A DNA stretch of 64,000 nt from Linnemannia hyalina (GCA_019671135.1 JAHRHY010000019.1:620001-684000); one strand, 5' to 3'; shown: positions 24,911 to 37,706, numbered from the stretch's first letter. The notes: a model not told the origin generated them from the sequence alone. Translations and numbers: made by a program.

Positions 24911-27806
24911 TCAATGACTCGATTTCTTGATATCAAGGATGAATCCAGACTCATCGACCACGTAATTAAAGTATGGATGTCGCAACGCATCTGCAGCCGT
25001 GATCCGGTGGTCAGGATCATATGCTAACAACCGACTCAACAGGTCCATGAACTCGGAAGCAAAACTGGCATTCTCCGATCTGTTTCCAGCTGGCACTACG
25101 TAGTCCTATTGATGTCAATCAATTAAAAGGGTAAAAAAATGTCTTGTTAGAGAATGCATCAAAGTACGCCGAAGAGGTACTTGAAAACCTCGCCAAGAGA
25201 CAACGTAAAAGGCGACATACTCGCAAGGGCCGGAGAGCTTTGACGTATTTCCGGCTGTTGCGTTTCGTCTCCTCGTTGGGGTAGTCTAGTCGTCCATGAT
25301 GGAAAAACTTTTGCTGCGCTCTCCTATTGACATGAAGCAAAAGCAAAATGCGAAAAATCTTGGTTAGTTCAAGAGTCTCCTTGAGTCAAAGGCAAGCTCC
25401 GATCAGTGACAACCTGCAAAATGACTTACTGGGATGCCCGGATTAGTTTTTCAGGGATGGGCCCCAAGACGGCTTGCATCATGGCGAGATGCTCCAAGTT
25501 GTCGTGTGTTTGAAAGAGTGCCTCTCCGGTAAGAAACTCGACCAAGATACAACCGACCGACCAAATGTCGCAAGGGTACGACCAACCCATTCCTAGCAGA
25601 AGGCGTGAAAATCGGACAACGAAAAAAATATCCAGCATAGATGATGATGAGTTCAGTGGTTTGAAAGAATGGTTTTGCTGCCTGATTTGAATATAACTCC
25701 TGCGGAATGCAAGGTGGTCATCTGATGGTGATACCTAGTATGATCTCTGGTGCTCGGTAGTGCCGCGTGCAGACAACAGTCGAGTGGTGTTCATCCTGAA
25801 ATGTTGCGCTTCCAAAGTCAATAAGCCGGATGTCAGGATCCAGAAGAACTCTCCTCGTATTCGTTGGTGATTTCTATTTGGTCACGAAGTATAATGTCAA
25901 CGTTAGAAAAGGTACATGTGTCTTTCAATCTTAGAGGCGCGTTGCTATTTTTTGATCGCTTGTAGATGAGATCTTACCTTGTAGGGTTCCGTTCGAAAGC
26001 TGCCGTTTGCCAGTAAAATATTTTCGGGTTTGAGATCCGTGTGGATAAGTCGAAGACGATGGAGGACTAGATTGAACGAAAGCGGAGGAACGAGTCAGTA
26101 TGAGAAAGTGCTACGTCAAATACTATCCACTTCAGTGGTCAAAATGTTCTGCAAAGTGGTACGTACAGGCTACACTTGTCAAGAGTTGGCGAGCAAAATG
26201 TTGAATTTGGTTGGGTGGGAACGGACAGAACGAATTGTCCTTGAGCCAGTCGTAGATCGATTGTCCCAGCAGATCAAACACCATGCAAACATGGTTCCTG
26301 TAATCAAAGATTTCATTCAGGTGGAGACATTTGCTGTATAATAGCAAGAAAGAAAGAAAAAAGGTATGTCAGTATAAAAAGTAATCACGCTCACATCTGT
26401 CACATGCCACTTTTAATTATGTGCACAGAGTAGCCATTCCGAGATCCCCTGCCGCTCTCCTTCAGTTTGTCATGACTTACAAGGAGTTCCGGGGGTCGCT
26501 CCTCTTGAGGGTGTTCAGTACTCGAGCCTCGATCTTGCTAGCATCCCGATACTTTTGAACCGCCCGAATAATCTTGATAGCACAGTGCTTTCCAGTGTCC
26601 CTATCAAAACACTCCACGACCTTTCCAAAAGTGCCCTGTCCCAGCAATCGGATCATTTTGTCTAGATCGATATGAATAACAAAAAACGCATTAGCAGCAA
26701 ACCTCCAGATCTTTGATATAATTTGATCCGCATCGACAATCATACAACGACAATCCCATAAAGTCGTTCAACTTACATCTTGAAGTGAGATCATCGCCTG
26801 GCACCACTACGTAGTGGCCCTCTTTGTCGTCCCACGGGGGTATAGCGGCTGGTGCCTAGAATTAGCAGTGGGCAATTGATAAGAAGCTACTGTAAGTATC
26901 GGGCTAATTATAAACGACATGACCGGCAAAATGTTGATAGAAAAAGAAACTTACATCTCGGCCATATGTGGTCTGATCCTTTGGTTGGATTTTGGGTGCA
27001 TGGTTCGGTGGTGGATTGTAATAAGATGCATAGGGGGCCTTCTCAGGGATGGCCGGTGGATGTTGTGGTGGTGCAATGTATCTGACTTCAGTGGCATTGG
27101 AGCGCCTCTTTTTCCTGACAGGCGCAATCAATTCCACGGAGACGGACTCTGTGGCGGGGTCGATGATATTAGAGTAGTTGGAGTGATGGCGATATGGATG
27201 GGAGTGGTGTGGTGCAGGATGGATTGTCGAGGCGTAAGGTCCATGTCCATTCGAATATGCATAGTGGTGCGGATCCGGACCTCCTGAGTAAGGTGGATAT
27301 TGGTTATTGGAGGATGAGTTGTAGTAATGGTGACTTGTAGAGTTGGGCGACGGGTAGGATGTTGATCCATTGGATCCGTAAGGCGCAAGGTCGGTTGAAG
27401 GATACCGCTTGTTGGACCGCTTGGTCATGCGTCCAGAGTGGTCTGGATGTGAAGGCTGCAGGGGACTCGAGTCTGGGTAGAGCTGATAATGGTGGCTGTG
27501 GTGATATCCGGGATCATGCTGGGCATACGGAGGTAGGTGTGACATATTTGGTGGCGGCGGCATGACATGGGACCGAGGGGAGGACCCCAACAGCAGCGGG
27601 TGGTCATAGTTATTGTGCTGATAGTGACGACGGGAGGATACTTGACGGTACTGAGCCGACGCTGTGGAGGACGCTGTGGAGGAGGAGGATGGCGGTGGAG
27701 AATCGTCGTCGATGATAATGACCTCCTGGGGTGGCCCGTTTTTGTAGAACTCTTGCCAGTTGGCTGGTCGCTTTCCTGAATGCGTCCGTGTAGTGGCCAT
27801 GGGCAT
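24911..27806 (-). CDS. LAMMER-family dual-specificity protein kinase (CLK/Lkh1/Kns1-like)
   Basis: Kinase family that phosphorylates SR-type splicing factors and growth regulators. Nine minus-strand exons (27806-26955, 26855-26777, 26661-26481, 26333-26167, 26066-25978, 25873-25735, 25592-25430, 25323-25221, 25105-24911) give 655 residues with matching phases. Residues 1-285 are a His/Tyr/Pro/Ser-rich tail with a basic patch (PVRKKRRSN). The catalytic domain begins about residue 310: glycine loop [10 protein letters not shown], lysine in CAIKII, the LAMMER-type catalytic loop [29 protein letters not shown], and the name-giving motif [14 protein letters not shown]. The end of the domain is [14 protein letters not shown]. 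The start MPMATTR is the first ATG after an in-frame stop; the second Met is two codons on. An alternative 5' exon further upstream cannot be excluded. Confidence 0.95.
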
Positions 27807-28352
27807 CCGATAGCCAGTCTTGGGCGAAGAGGAGGCAACGGGAGAAAGCACCTTTTAGTCCTTTTCTTGCGGAAGGGGTCGAGGTGGTTCTGTTGGGGGG
27901 TAGGAATAGTGAACTCTGGTCTTTTCTTGTTGGATCGTGGGAGGTGAGGATGAATGAAGCGTTGGATTGTTGGGAGGAGAGTGAAGTGTCCCGCAAGTGT
28001 CCAATAAAAGCGAAGCGATCAGTATGTGTGTGTGAGAGAGAGAGAGGGCAAGTGAGGCAAGTCCCTGTATGGAGTATGGTCCGACTGAATCGTCTTGTTG
28101 TTGTATGTCTTCGGTCCTGGCAGTCCTTGAACTCGAACTCGAGGTAGCAGGGTTTGGCTGTGTCTGTGAGGAAAGAGTAGTGGCGGTAAGTGGGAAGAGG
28201 ACGAAGGGAAAGAAGAAAAGGTAAGGGTGAGTGAGTGGGTGAGGGAAGAGAAAATATAGGAAAAAAGAAAAATAACAACAAAATAGGTTATTATTTTTTT
28301 GGGGGGGAGGGGTGGAGCATCGAGGGAAGAGGACAGAAAATAAGCTGCCTGC

Positions 28353-28383
<31 letters not shown>

Positions 28384-29442
28384 GCTGTTGTGTGGGTGAT
28401 GAGTGTCAAGTGCGGTGAGGGTATAAAGAGGGGAGGAGTGTGTGTGGGTCAAGCGAAAGGGAAAGTAATAGAAAGTCAAGAAAGGAGAAAAGAGGTGGAG
28501 CGAGTGGTTTGACAAAGAAGCGAAGGATTTATTTCTTTCTCCTTTCACAAGGTGAGCACTGCTCTTGGGTGTGTATGTGTATGTGTATGTATGTCTATGT
28601 GTGCCTTGCCTTGCCAGGTGGTCTGGCAACAGGAGAAGGGGGGAGCGGACTCCCGTTGTTGTTGCTGTTGTTATTGTTGTTGTTGTCTTGAGCAGAAAAG
28701 TAAACAATGAGAAGCGGCTGACTTGCAATGGGAGTCAAAAAGAAGAAGGGTCCATGACGAGTGAGTGAGTGTGTGCGCGGGAGGGGTTGGAGGTGGTTTG
28801 GGATGACAAGGTCAGTATCGGAGTAATAGATAGAATGGTCAGACGGGGAAGGGGAAAGGAAGGAAGGGGTTTGGTGGGGTGCGTACAAAGGACAATAAGG
28901 AAAAGGAATAAGGACCGATAATGAAAGGGGCGAGAGTAGCGTGTAAAAAGGGAAGAGTAAGCAGGCACCAAAAGGGAGAACACATACATAACAGGCACCA
29001 AAGGATTTGCTAGACTTTGTCACTCCTTCTCCATACCAGTTCTTGTACATGGACTTACCGCGCAAAATAAAGTAAAAGGGAGAGAGAGGAACAAGTTGTT
29101 ATATACAGGGCAGACACGCGCAGGGGAAGAGAGGACAACAGAAGAGGAGTAGTAGGTGGAGTAAAGTAGCGATCAAGGAAAGAAGGAACACAGCGTTCAA
29201 CGGCGATGCAGAAAAACAATCAAGAAGGCGAATGTCAAGACTTGTCAAGAAAGAAAAAGAAACGCTGTGACAGCCAACAACAGCAGCCAGATGATTCATC
29301 TCCAGCTCCTTAAGTGCTAATTTGCACACACTGGGCCCGGCATACACTTCGCCATCTTCACCTCCCAACCGCCACTCTCTCTCTGTCTTTCTTCTTTCCT
29401 TCCCTCATCGAACCTCATTCACACTCCTCTCACAATCGAATA
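27807..29442. promoter_or_regulatory. divergent intergenic region, LAMMER kinase and mS38
   Basis: A 1.6-kb head-to-head spacer. It holds a perfect GTT microsatellite (28354-28383) and a second GTT/GTG-rich stretch near 28650-28690. The kinase-side leader is CT-rich in its own direction, and a pyrimidine-rich stretch lies just ahead of the mS38 start (29330-29430). Open frames here are products of the repeats. Confidence 0.5.
28354..28383. repeat. GTT trinucleotide microsatellite
   Basis: About ten perfect GTT copies, equal to CAA on the other strand. They lie about 550 bp upstream of the LAMMER kinase start and would fall in its promoter or 5' leader. Confidence 0.9.
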
Positions 29443-30971
29443 ATGTTCACAAGACTCGCAAATCGGGCATCAGGCCCGGCGCAGTTCCTCAGGACCGCCA
29501 CTCATCATAACAACATCCGGAACCACTTCAACAACAGCAGTGCCGCTGCAGTTTCCTTCAACTCTATCCGCCACCAGTCCTCATCCTCCTCCAGCCGTGA
29601 CAACGACAACTCCAACAACCAAGACATCGAACCCATCTCCTCTAACGAAGTCCCCATCAACGCCTCCATCGAACTCCACAGAGTCGATCTCGCCCACGGC
29701 TCCTTCTTTGCAATGCATCGCCCCCTCCTGGGGATCGCCAACGGACCCATGTTTGCCAGTAACAACCATAACCAGTTCCACGAAGAAGATTACGAAGGCA
29801 AGTTTCCCCTCTTTTCTTTGCTTCCGTCCAACGTTGCTGTTGTTTGTGCAGCCTTTTTTCTGCAGCCCCCTGCGTTCCCGACCTTTTCGTTCTTTCAACA
29901 AAAACCTACGGACAACAGAACAAGAGGGAGAGGACGGGAAGACGATAATGCAATGGGCAAATAGTGCGGCATTCCCTTATCTGGACTCAACATTTTCGTT
30001 ATTTTTGGGATTCGATGATGACTTTTTCTTTAGTCGAACGTAACGCGTGACCCAATTCCTCCAGGAAATGACATGAATCGATAGAAAGGAAAAACGTTGG
30101 ATGGCCGATGGCTCATACTTTTGTACACGCAATTGCAGAAAACGGTAGACAGCCAGGAAGGACGGGCAGGCAGGAACAAATTAAGCATCGGTTTCATCAA
30201 CACACACTCATTCACACGCATACCGAGACAGGCATGAGCGCTCATCAAGACCGCCACGCTAGTATTCCGTTGGGATCTCGCTCGATATATCATCAACCGG
30301 CAACTGCACAAAGAGTCATCATCAGTCCATCCAGGAGAGAAGAGCAACAAGAGAGACTTGATTGAGAAAATTCAGGAGTTGTTCCTTGTCCTTTTCCCTT
30401 TTTCCAATGATAATTGCGATGAATCAGAAATGGGGGACAAACACATGCAGTTCTTATTGATACATTGCTTGTGCAAGCCCATTAACCCTCGTTATGATCC
30501 AATTCTTTTTTTTTAGATCCTGTGGATGATCTTGTCAACTACTTTTCGACCCTGCATCCATACTCACCACCAGGCCCAATGATCCAGGCTGCATTGGTCA
30601 CCCCAACAGCGACTGCCTGGGCCAGCATGGCCCCCTCGATGCCTGATGCCGAACTGGCGGTGGAAGAGTTCCTGCGCCTTGTCGAGGATAAGCAGGCAGT
30701 GCAGGATCAACAACAACAACAACAACAACAACAACTGGAGGAAACAGCACTTCGGAAAGAGGCATCAGCAACAGCTACAGTAGGAAATATGGATGGTGTC
30801 AACGAAGGGTCAATAACGGTCAACTCGATCTTGGATCCTATGTTGCAGGACAAGTCGAATGCGATGCACATGACTAGTGTCTTGCGTAAAAGGCGGATCA
30901 AGATGCGAAAGCACAAATACAAGAAGCTTCGCAAGAGAACCCGAGCCCTCCGCAAGAAGCTTGGAAAGTAG
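29443..30971 (+). CDS. COX24: mitochondrial small ribosomal subunit protein mS38 (COX24/AURKAIP1 family)
   Basis: Highly basic mitoribosomal small-subunit protein; in yeast it is needed for COX1 mRNA processing/translation. Exon 1 is 29443-29797 and exon 2 is 30517-30971, phase 1, giving 269 residues. The N-terminus is an Arg/Ser/Asn-rich mitochondrial presequence (MFTRLANRASGPAQFLRTA). A Gln run (QQQQQQQQQ) sits mid-protein. The last 31 residues are the diagnostic mS38 signature: SVLRKRRIKMRKHKYKKL followed by RKRTRALRKKLGK. The intron starts with GC, not GT: the junction reads GAAG then GCAAGT, a perfect U1 match apart from the C, and ends TTTTTTTTAG. The 719-nt intron is long for this window. 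The start and the splice both preserve the frame. Confidence 0.92.
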
Positions 30972-31723
30972 ATGATTCGGGATTCTACCTTTTCTTTTTT
31001 TTCTATTTCTTTTCCTCTCTTCTCTCTCCTGTAAATGACGGTTGAGGTGGATGCTGTGTCTTTATTTTGTTTCTTTTTTTTGCATGATACTCATGCAAAG
31101 TGTACTATCCTATTACTGTTATGTCTTCTTTTGCTATATCTTTTCCTTCTTGTCGTGCGTAGACCTGACACCCTAATGTCAAATAAAAACAGCTCCTAGA
31201 GCACTGGCAAAGCATAACTTTTAGACTTTCATCCATTTCACATGTGAATAGAAACCATGTTGCCACCAACTTTGATGATTAATATGACAGCACAGAGGAT
31301 GTTTCGTCAACTAATCTGGCAGAGATCCCTTTCTTTCTCAAATGCGCGCCCAGTGCGTCCCCAAAGTGGTATGGGGCATCCTGCATTGAGACACCCCTTC
31401 CTTCTTCCTGTCTACAGCAGAACACCTTTCCTCGCCATGTGTGATGATGGATTTCAGAAGCAACCCTTCTGGCAACCGCAGGAACATCTCAAGCTCGAAA
31501 TTGCCTTTTGGAAGGAAGAGAGACGAGTCACGAACTTTTAATCTTGTTCAGAACACGTTCTTTCTTGGCGCTTCGTTGCATTCCATCTCGCTCCTCATCA
31601 CCCTTCTTCCATCCTTCCCCCATCACATAAAATCCTCCTCCCCCTCCTTACTTTTTCTCGTTTCCTCTTCCCTTCCCTTCCTTTCCCACCTCCCCCTTCC
31701 CCTTCAACAAAAAAAAAACAAAA
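30972..31723. other. intergenic region, mS38 to secreted-protein gene
   Basis: A 752-bp spacer. The first 200 bp are T-rich 3' UTR-like. A 94-codon frame at 31257-31541 has no recognisable features. From 31570 to 31715 the strand is CT-rich with an A-rich end (AACAAAAAAAAAACAAAAATG) immediately before the next start codon. Confidence 0.5.
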
Positions 31724-32752
31724 ATGAAAACGTCGGTCTTCACGGCTACCCTCCTGGCCCTCACTGTCGCCCTCTCCACCTCGGTGGTCCCCGTCGTCCA
31801 AGGTGGAAACATCCTCTCATCCACCTTCCACCCACGTCAAGATCCTAACCGTCACCTTCAAAACAACCAACTCCCCAACCCACATAACCAAGTCCCTAAC
31901 CTCGACTGGAACTCTCAAATAGGTGCCACAAACCAACAAACTATGGAGCGCCAAGTCGCTTCTACCCATGGCAGTCAGCACGCTGGACCCGGGTGCCGGA
32001 CCAGGGATAGGGTTTATTTGCCAGACATGCAGAGCTTCTTGATCAAGACCCCGTTGAGCTATGAGGAGGCTGTCCAAGCGTGTGAGGCGTGTGGGTCGGA
32101 ACTGGTGCTTGTCGATGGGACGAATGTCGATCGATTCCAGGAGGCGTTTAGTTCTTTGGGGTTGTTTTCTGATCAGCGGTTCTGGATCAAGAGGTAACCC
32201 TTATTTTATTTTATTTTTGGTTTGCCCACCATGGCTGTACTTTTTGTATTGTGGTGTTATTGTATGTTTTTATTGTTCTATGAGAGATTGGGAACTGATA
32301 TCAATTGCGATCTGGTCCAACCTCCCTTTGGCCCTCTTGAACATACTCACTCACCGACGGTCCTCCCCCCCCCTCCCTCCCATTCATATTTCCCGGCGAT
32401 CATTAGCTGGTTTGGCGAGCAGGTGCAGAGACAGGGAGACTGTCCTGCGACGTATATCAACCCTGTCATGGGCAACCGTCTCGAACGTAAGTCCCCCCCT
32501 TTTTGCTTTTTTTTTTTTTTTTTTTTTGTAGTGTGTGGAAATGCTTTGCTAAGCACAGACCATGACATAATCCCCCACTCCCCTGGCTCTAACACTGTAA
32601 CTAACAAATCGTCTTCACACATGCATACACATGCACACCACCCACTGACACCTCTCCATCCTTTTTTCTGTTGGAATTGAAAAAAAAAAAAAAAAAAAAA
32701 AATAGCTGTCGAGGACAATTGCAATACTCGCTTCTTTGCGCTCTGCTACTAA
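31724..32752 (+). CDS. small secreted protein, possible C-type-lectin-like fold
   Basis: Predicted extracellular protein of unknown role. Exons 31724-32193, 32407-32486 and 32706-32752 (phases 2 and 1) give 198 residues. A signal peptide is clear: MKTSVFTATLLALTVALSTS with a likely cleavage after VVPVVQG. Residues 30-85 are Asn/Gln/Pro-rich. From about residue 85 there is a compact Cys-containing module: PGCRTRDRVYLPD, SFLIKTPLSYEEAVQACEACG, RFWIKRWFGEQV, GDCPATYINPVMGN, and a C-terminal VEDNCNTRFFALCY. The pattern of a helix with Cys (SYEEAVQACEACGSELV), a central RFWIK and a terminal N-C...F-L/A-C resembles the C-type lectin-like domain, in which the first helix carries AxxxC and the last strand ends xxxC. 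No QPD/EPN sugar-binding triplet is evident. The fold call is tentative; the splicing and signal peptide are good. Confidence 0.7.
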
Positions 32753-33301
32753 GCATGACAAAAAATAAAATAAAATATGATGTTCTTTTATTTTTCGCCG
32801 TTTGATCTGATATCTATATCTTTTGTGCATGCAAATCGTGGTCAATGAATGAGTGAATAAAAGCTTGCGCATCATCTGTTAACAAGAGCATAGGCCAACA
32901 ATTGTATTGGTACACATAAAAGGAAGGTAAGAGTAGAGAGGAATGTCAAGGAGGGAGGAGAGAAGAGAGAGAAGAATACTAATGTACAAAAACCAAATGA
33001 AAAGAAGAGATGTAGACGTGGAGCAAAAATAAAATGGGGTGGATAGATACTATTGATGGAGTAATGAAAAACGAAAAGGAAGAGAGAATCTGACTTTGTG
33101 GGAAAATGAATGAACAGTGTCCAGTCGCTCGGTTGGTTTGTTCTCTCAAGTCTCGGGCGTTAGATCGAAAGGCAGGCGGGGTGGGACGACGATATAATCG
33201 AAAGGCATGGGTTGTGCTTTTGGCTGCTATTGTTGCTGAAAGGTCGTCAGTGTGGATGATGAAGACGAACCCGAGTACGGATGTTGCTGAAGGGTTGAAG
33301 G
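32753..33301. other. 3' intergenic region between convergent genes
   Basis: A 549-bp spacer between the secreted-protein gene (+) and GATA gene (-), A/G-rich, with AAAATAAAATAAAATATG just past the first stop, a plausible polyadenylation region. No gene seen. Confidence 0.5.
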
Positions 33302-36300
33302 CTACGAAGATGAAGAAGAACCAGATCGATCTTCCTGATCCATGGGCTCCGGACCATTGCCTCCACTGCCGCTACTACCGTTGTCGTTGATGACCTCCAT
33401 CTCTTCGTCCTGATCCTCATCCTTGCTCTTGCCCTTCGTCCGAGCTCCTTCCGAACCCGAAGTTGCTGTTGATACTAGAGGGAAAGTGCGCTGGTGGGCG
33501 AACACTGGTACATTGAATTGCATATGCTCCGGGTTTTGTCCCTGTAGCGCCTGTTGGTGTTGACGTTTCAGAAGTTTTGCATAATCTGTGTTTGTCAAGA
33601 AAAACAAAAATGAGAAAGTGGACCCTTTGGTTAATGCCCTGTGTTTTGTATTTGGCCTTGTCTCCCTTTTTCGTTTGTACGTTCTGTGTCCGTTCGGCTC
33701 ATGAATATGCTCGATCTCACCAAGAAGGCGAAATGGTGCACAGACGAAAAGTGATCAAAAAGCAAGCAAAAAGAGGAAAAGCAAGCAAAAGGGACAGCAA
33801 ACGAAGCTGAAACTTACGAAGTCCGCACGCGTTGCACAGTGTCCGTGCTCCATCTGGACCTCGGCGCCACTCTGGCGTGTCAGAAGCGTGACAGGAAAGA
33901 CATCTTCCAGGAGGATGAGTCCGCTTGGCTCGCTTGCGATACTTTGGAGGAGGAGTGTTCTCGCCTCGATCGGTTCCTTCAGACTTGAACCCAGGGCTAC
34001 CGCCATCTCCACCATTTCTGCCACTAGTGGAGCCTCCTCCGTTGGAATCCGTGCTCGTCATACCCGTCTGCTTGTGTCTCCCCATCGCCATCCCTTGATC
34101 TGTCAATATCGACGAGGACGACCTGCTTTCAGGCCGCATTAATGAGGACCCTTGCTGCGACGGGCGGCGGTGGTCTTGCTTGGAGTAGTCGCGCTCGAAT
34201 TGGCCCTGACCACCTCGCCCATGGAAGCCCTGCAAGGTCGTCTGCGCATGCGTATACGCCAAAGCCCAGTCTTTGGCATGCTGATGCTGATGTTGAACAT
34301 CCAGAGCTGGCATAGGAATGGTGGTAGTGCCGTCCATAAAGAGACACCGTTTGCCGCGAATGATGTTGATCTCTTCGTCCAAGACTCGCTCAGCAGGGGT
34401 CATGTTCACCCAGGCCTTTATCCGGATCGCCAGCTGAAAGATCGCCGCAGCTAACTTGGCCAACTCGTGATTCATCTCGTTCGTCGCAGCGTTCGGTCCA
34501 AAATGAGGCCCTCGCTCGTCCTCGCCATGGCCCATGTCTCTGTCAATCGCCGCCTGAAGGAGAGGGTCCTCGATTCCACTGCCACTCGCCCCGTCAGTCC
34601 CACGGCCAGAATGCTGAAGTCCAATCAGCATGGTCGAGCTCAAGGTCCGGATTGCCTGAAGGTTCGCCCTCTCGAGCGCCTCAGCCTGCTCGTCTCCAAT
34701 GGGCGTTGGGATGTCCATATCGCTGGTGTCGTCTACTGCATGACTGGCATACTGAAGCGCATATCGGCACAACACGTCGCAACAATCGATGGCCGATTGG
34801 AGATCGATGGTGGTCGGCATGTCCGTCCCAAACTTGAACAGCATGTTCTCCAATGCTCTATCCTTGGACGAGGTCGACTCCCAACCCCGTGCATTCATCC
34901 GTGTATTTGTCACATCTCCATCACGATGTTTCTGCTGCTGCTTTTGTGGTGGATGCCGCTGTTTTTGCTGATGTGGTTTTCGCCGGTGTTGTTGACTGTG
35001 GTTCGAATCAAGATCCCGAGGAGATGGATCCAACTTGACGGTACTCAAGGACTGGACAATGTACTCCGAGGGCGTAGCAGCAGATGAGTTTCCGTGACCT
35101 GACTGGATCTGCTTGGATGGAGGGTTAGACGAAAGATGGTTTGGTGTATCAGGGGAATGGCTTGAAGAGTCCTGTGGACCAGTAGGGTATGGATGGGGTG
35201 ATTGATAGGATTGCTGTTGTGCTGCATGGTGGTCATAGTGTTGCGGGGGCTGTTGTTGCTGCTGCTGCTGCTGGTGGTGTGCGTGTGGGTGGTGAGGGTA
35301 GTTTTGGGTCGATTGAGGTCCATAGGATGGTGAAGAGTGCGGATAGGGTTGGTCGGGTGCGCCGTGGGTTTGTGGGTACTGTACAGGTGCTGAAGAACGT
35401 TGTGGCTGATGTGGGTGAGGGTGTGAATAGGACTGACGCTGTGGCCCGTGGGGATATGCAAAGTATGACTCTGAATTGTAAATTACCCGCCGATCCCAGC
35501 GTTGATCACCCTGGGTGGATTTTGCAGACACACCGTGGGATCGAGCTTGCTGTTGGTGGTGAGAATGCGAGGGTGACGATGGAGCGTATGCAGTTACAAA
35601 CGACGTGGGCTCCTCTCCACTTTGACGGGGTTCTGATGAGCTGTTTCCTTGAGAAGGAAGGGTTGTCCGCTCCCCTGTGCGAGAGTAGTTCGAAATGGAA
35701 GAAGAATGAGGTTGTTGTTGTTGTTCGTCGTCGAAGGGCCGCCTCAGGTTGGAAGCATGCGATAGTTCGATGGAGTGGTCGATAGAGGAAGTTGGATTAG
35801 CAAAACTGCGATCGAGCGCTTCTGATCGGACAACGGGACGGCGGGGTTGTGCGCCCGCATGATCTGGAGAGAGAGGCGAGGCCACTTGAGAGCCGCACTG
35901 TTGAAGGAACGGCATAAATGAGTCCTCATACGACCGTCTATAGGCAGGGGCTTTTTCTGAAGACGATGATGACGACGATACTGGTGCTGTTGAGGAGGAG
36001 GAGGAGGAGGAAGAGGAAGAGGAAGGGTAGGGCGAGGAGGAGTTATGATGAGGTGGCTCCATGACAGATGAGGGACTAGCGTCCGGTCTATTGGTCATGT
36101 CTAACTTCCTCCTATGATCTCCCGATGTCTCATCGAGAGACCGATCTGATGTGATATATCCAGACGTCGAGGCGTCGCCGTGGTATGGGATCGAGATCTC
36201 GCCAGGAAGGACCAGTGCCGATTCTGGCGGAGGTGGATGTGTCCTCGCTGTTGCTGAATGAGTCTCTTGCTGATAAGAGTATCCGCCAGGGCGGTGTTCG

Positions 36301-37043
36301 TGTTTATCAACTGGCGCTGGATTAGAAAAGAAGGATGTAGGATGTTGTTGTTGTTGAGAAGGAGAGAAGGATGGAGCCTCGATGGGTTGTCGAAAAGAGG
36401 AAGAGGAATAAGAGGAGGAAGTTAGGGGTGACAAATCGAATGATCCTCTGTCGTAGTGGTAAGGTCGGAAGACAGGTGCGAGGTGGTCCAGAAAAGAAGA
36501 GGAGGGGGACATAGTAGGGGGGCCTGTTGTCCGGGGCCTGTGATCGATGATGGTGGCTGGTTCGTGAGAAGAAGAGGAAGACGGCTCCGCTGTTGGCGCG
36601 GAAGATGGTGATAAAACTGAGAATTGCTTAGAGCCCACGCGGTGAGCAGAAGCATCCTGGAAATGGTCGAGATTGTTGCTGTCGTGTATTGGCCGCCTAG
36701 AGCGGTCCTGTTGTTGTTGTGTCTGTTGATGTTGCTGATGAGAAGGAGGCCAGGCTAAGCCCATGGCTTTCCCATGAGGAAGGGATGAGTCGTCGTGGGA
36801 GTGAGAAGAGTCATGGAGAGTTGAAATGGAAGGGATGATTCCAGTTGGACGAGAGAGCTCATGTCTATGGAGCAACGTTTCCTGCCGAGGATGGACACTT
36901 GGACAACGCTGTTGAAGATCCTCGGCTGCGGGGGCGAGAGGGGAGGCGAGGGGAGAGATAGAAGAGCCCTCTTCTGCGGGATGGACAGAAGGGAGCCCCA
37001 TCGGTAGTGATCTTCCACGTCGGCTAGAGTCCAAAAAGGCCAT
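33302..37043 (-). CDS. large GATA-type zinc-finger transcription factor
   Basis: DNA-binding regulator of 1169 residues encoded by exon 37043-33818 and exon 33585-33302 (phase 1 intron). The single GATA finger is near residue 1050-1080: CLSCHASDTPEWRRGPDG then ARTLCNACGLHYAKLLKR. The loop between the Cys pairs is 18 residues, the fungal type IVb arrangement seen in NsdD and white-collar proteins. The intron splits the codon just after CGL, and removing it restores the canonical HYAKLLKR. Residues 1-770 are very Ser/His/Gln/Pro-rich with poly-Gln and poly-Ser runs. A helical conserved-looking region (about 800-960) includes DLQSAIDCCDVLCRYALQY and IFQLAIRIKAWVNMTPAERV. The C-terminus is acidic then Ser-rich. 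No PAS domain was recognised, so this is not an obvious WC-1. The target pathway cannot be assigned. Confidence 0.9.
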
Positions 37044-37050
37044 TCACCAT
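37024..37050 (-). promoter_or_regulatory. overlapping short upstream ORF at the GATA gene start
   Basis: An ATG lies 7 nt upstream of the GATA-factor ATG in another frame and encodes only eight residues (MVNGLFGL) before a stop inside the main coding sequence. If the transcript starts further upstream, scanning ribosomes would meet this ATG first. The same frame is open for 200 codons upstream through CT-rich DNA. Confidence 0.4.
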
Positions 37051-37706
37051 GAGTTGACGGGCAGAGATGGTGGTGGTGAAAAATATTGAGAAGGGAGGGA
37101 GAAGGAAGGGAATGCGAATGAGAATGAGAATAAGAATGAGAATGAGAATGAGAATGGAGGAGGAGGTGGTAATGGTGAAGGCGAAAGGTGAATGGTGTAG
37201 AGAGTAGGAGTGCGTATTGAGGATGAGGGTAAGAGAAGGCGAAGAAGACGAAGAAGGAGAAGAAGACGAAGAAGGAGAAGAAGACGAAGAGGAAGAGGAG
37301 GAAGAAGAGCGGAGGAATGTGAGAGTGGATAGGACAAAAGAAAAGAAAGAAAAGAAAGGAAAGGAAAACAAAACGAGAAGGAAGGGAAGGAAGAAACGAA
37401 AAGAGAAGGAGAAGGAAAGAAACAGAGAGGAGCGTTCCAAGAGCAGACGATGCGGATAAAATAATGATTGGGTGTGAGATGAAGTAGAAGACAGAGAAGG
37501 GGGGAAACAAAGAAAGAAAAAGGTAAAATAAAAGTAAAAGTAAAAGTAAAAAAGGGAGAAAGAGAGAGACAGAGAGGGATATGATGGGTACGTGAAGAAA
37601 AGTGGCCAGACGGACTGAACAGAGACTGAGAGAGCGGATAACGCTATGCCTTTCAATCTCTCTTTCCTCTTTCCTCTTTCTCGCTCTCTTCATCTCTTCG
37701 TCCTTC

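Noticed and set aside
36755..37693. Long minus-strand frames over the GATA leader
   Set aside because: Built of CT-rich low-complexity DNA (Leu/Phe/Ser/Pro runs); they overlap the real GATA coding frame.
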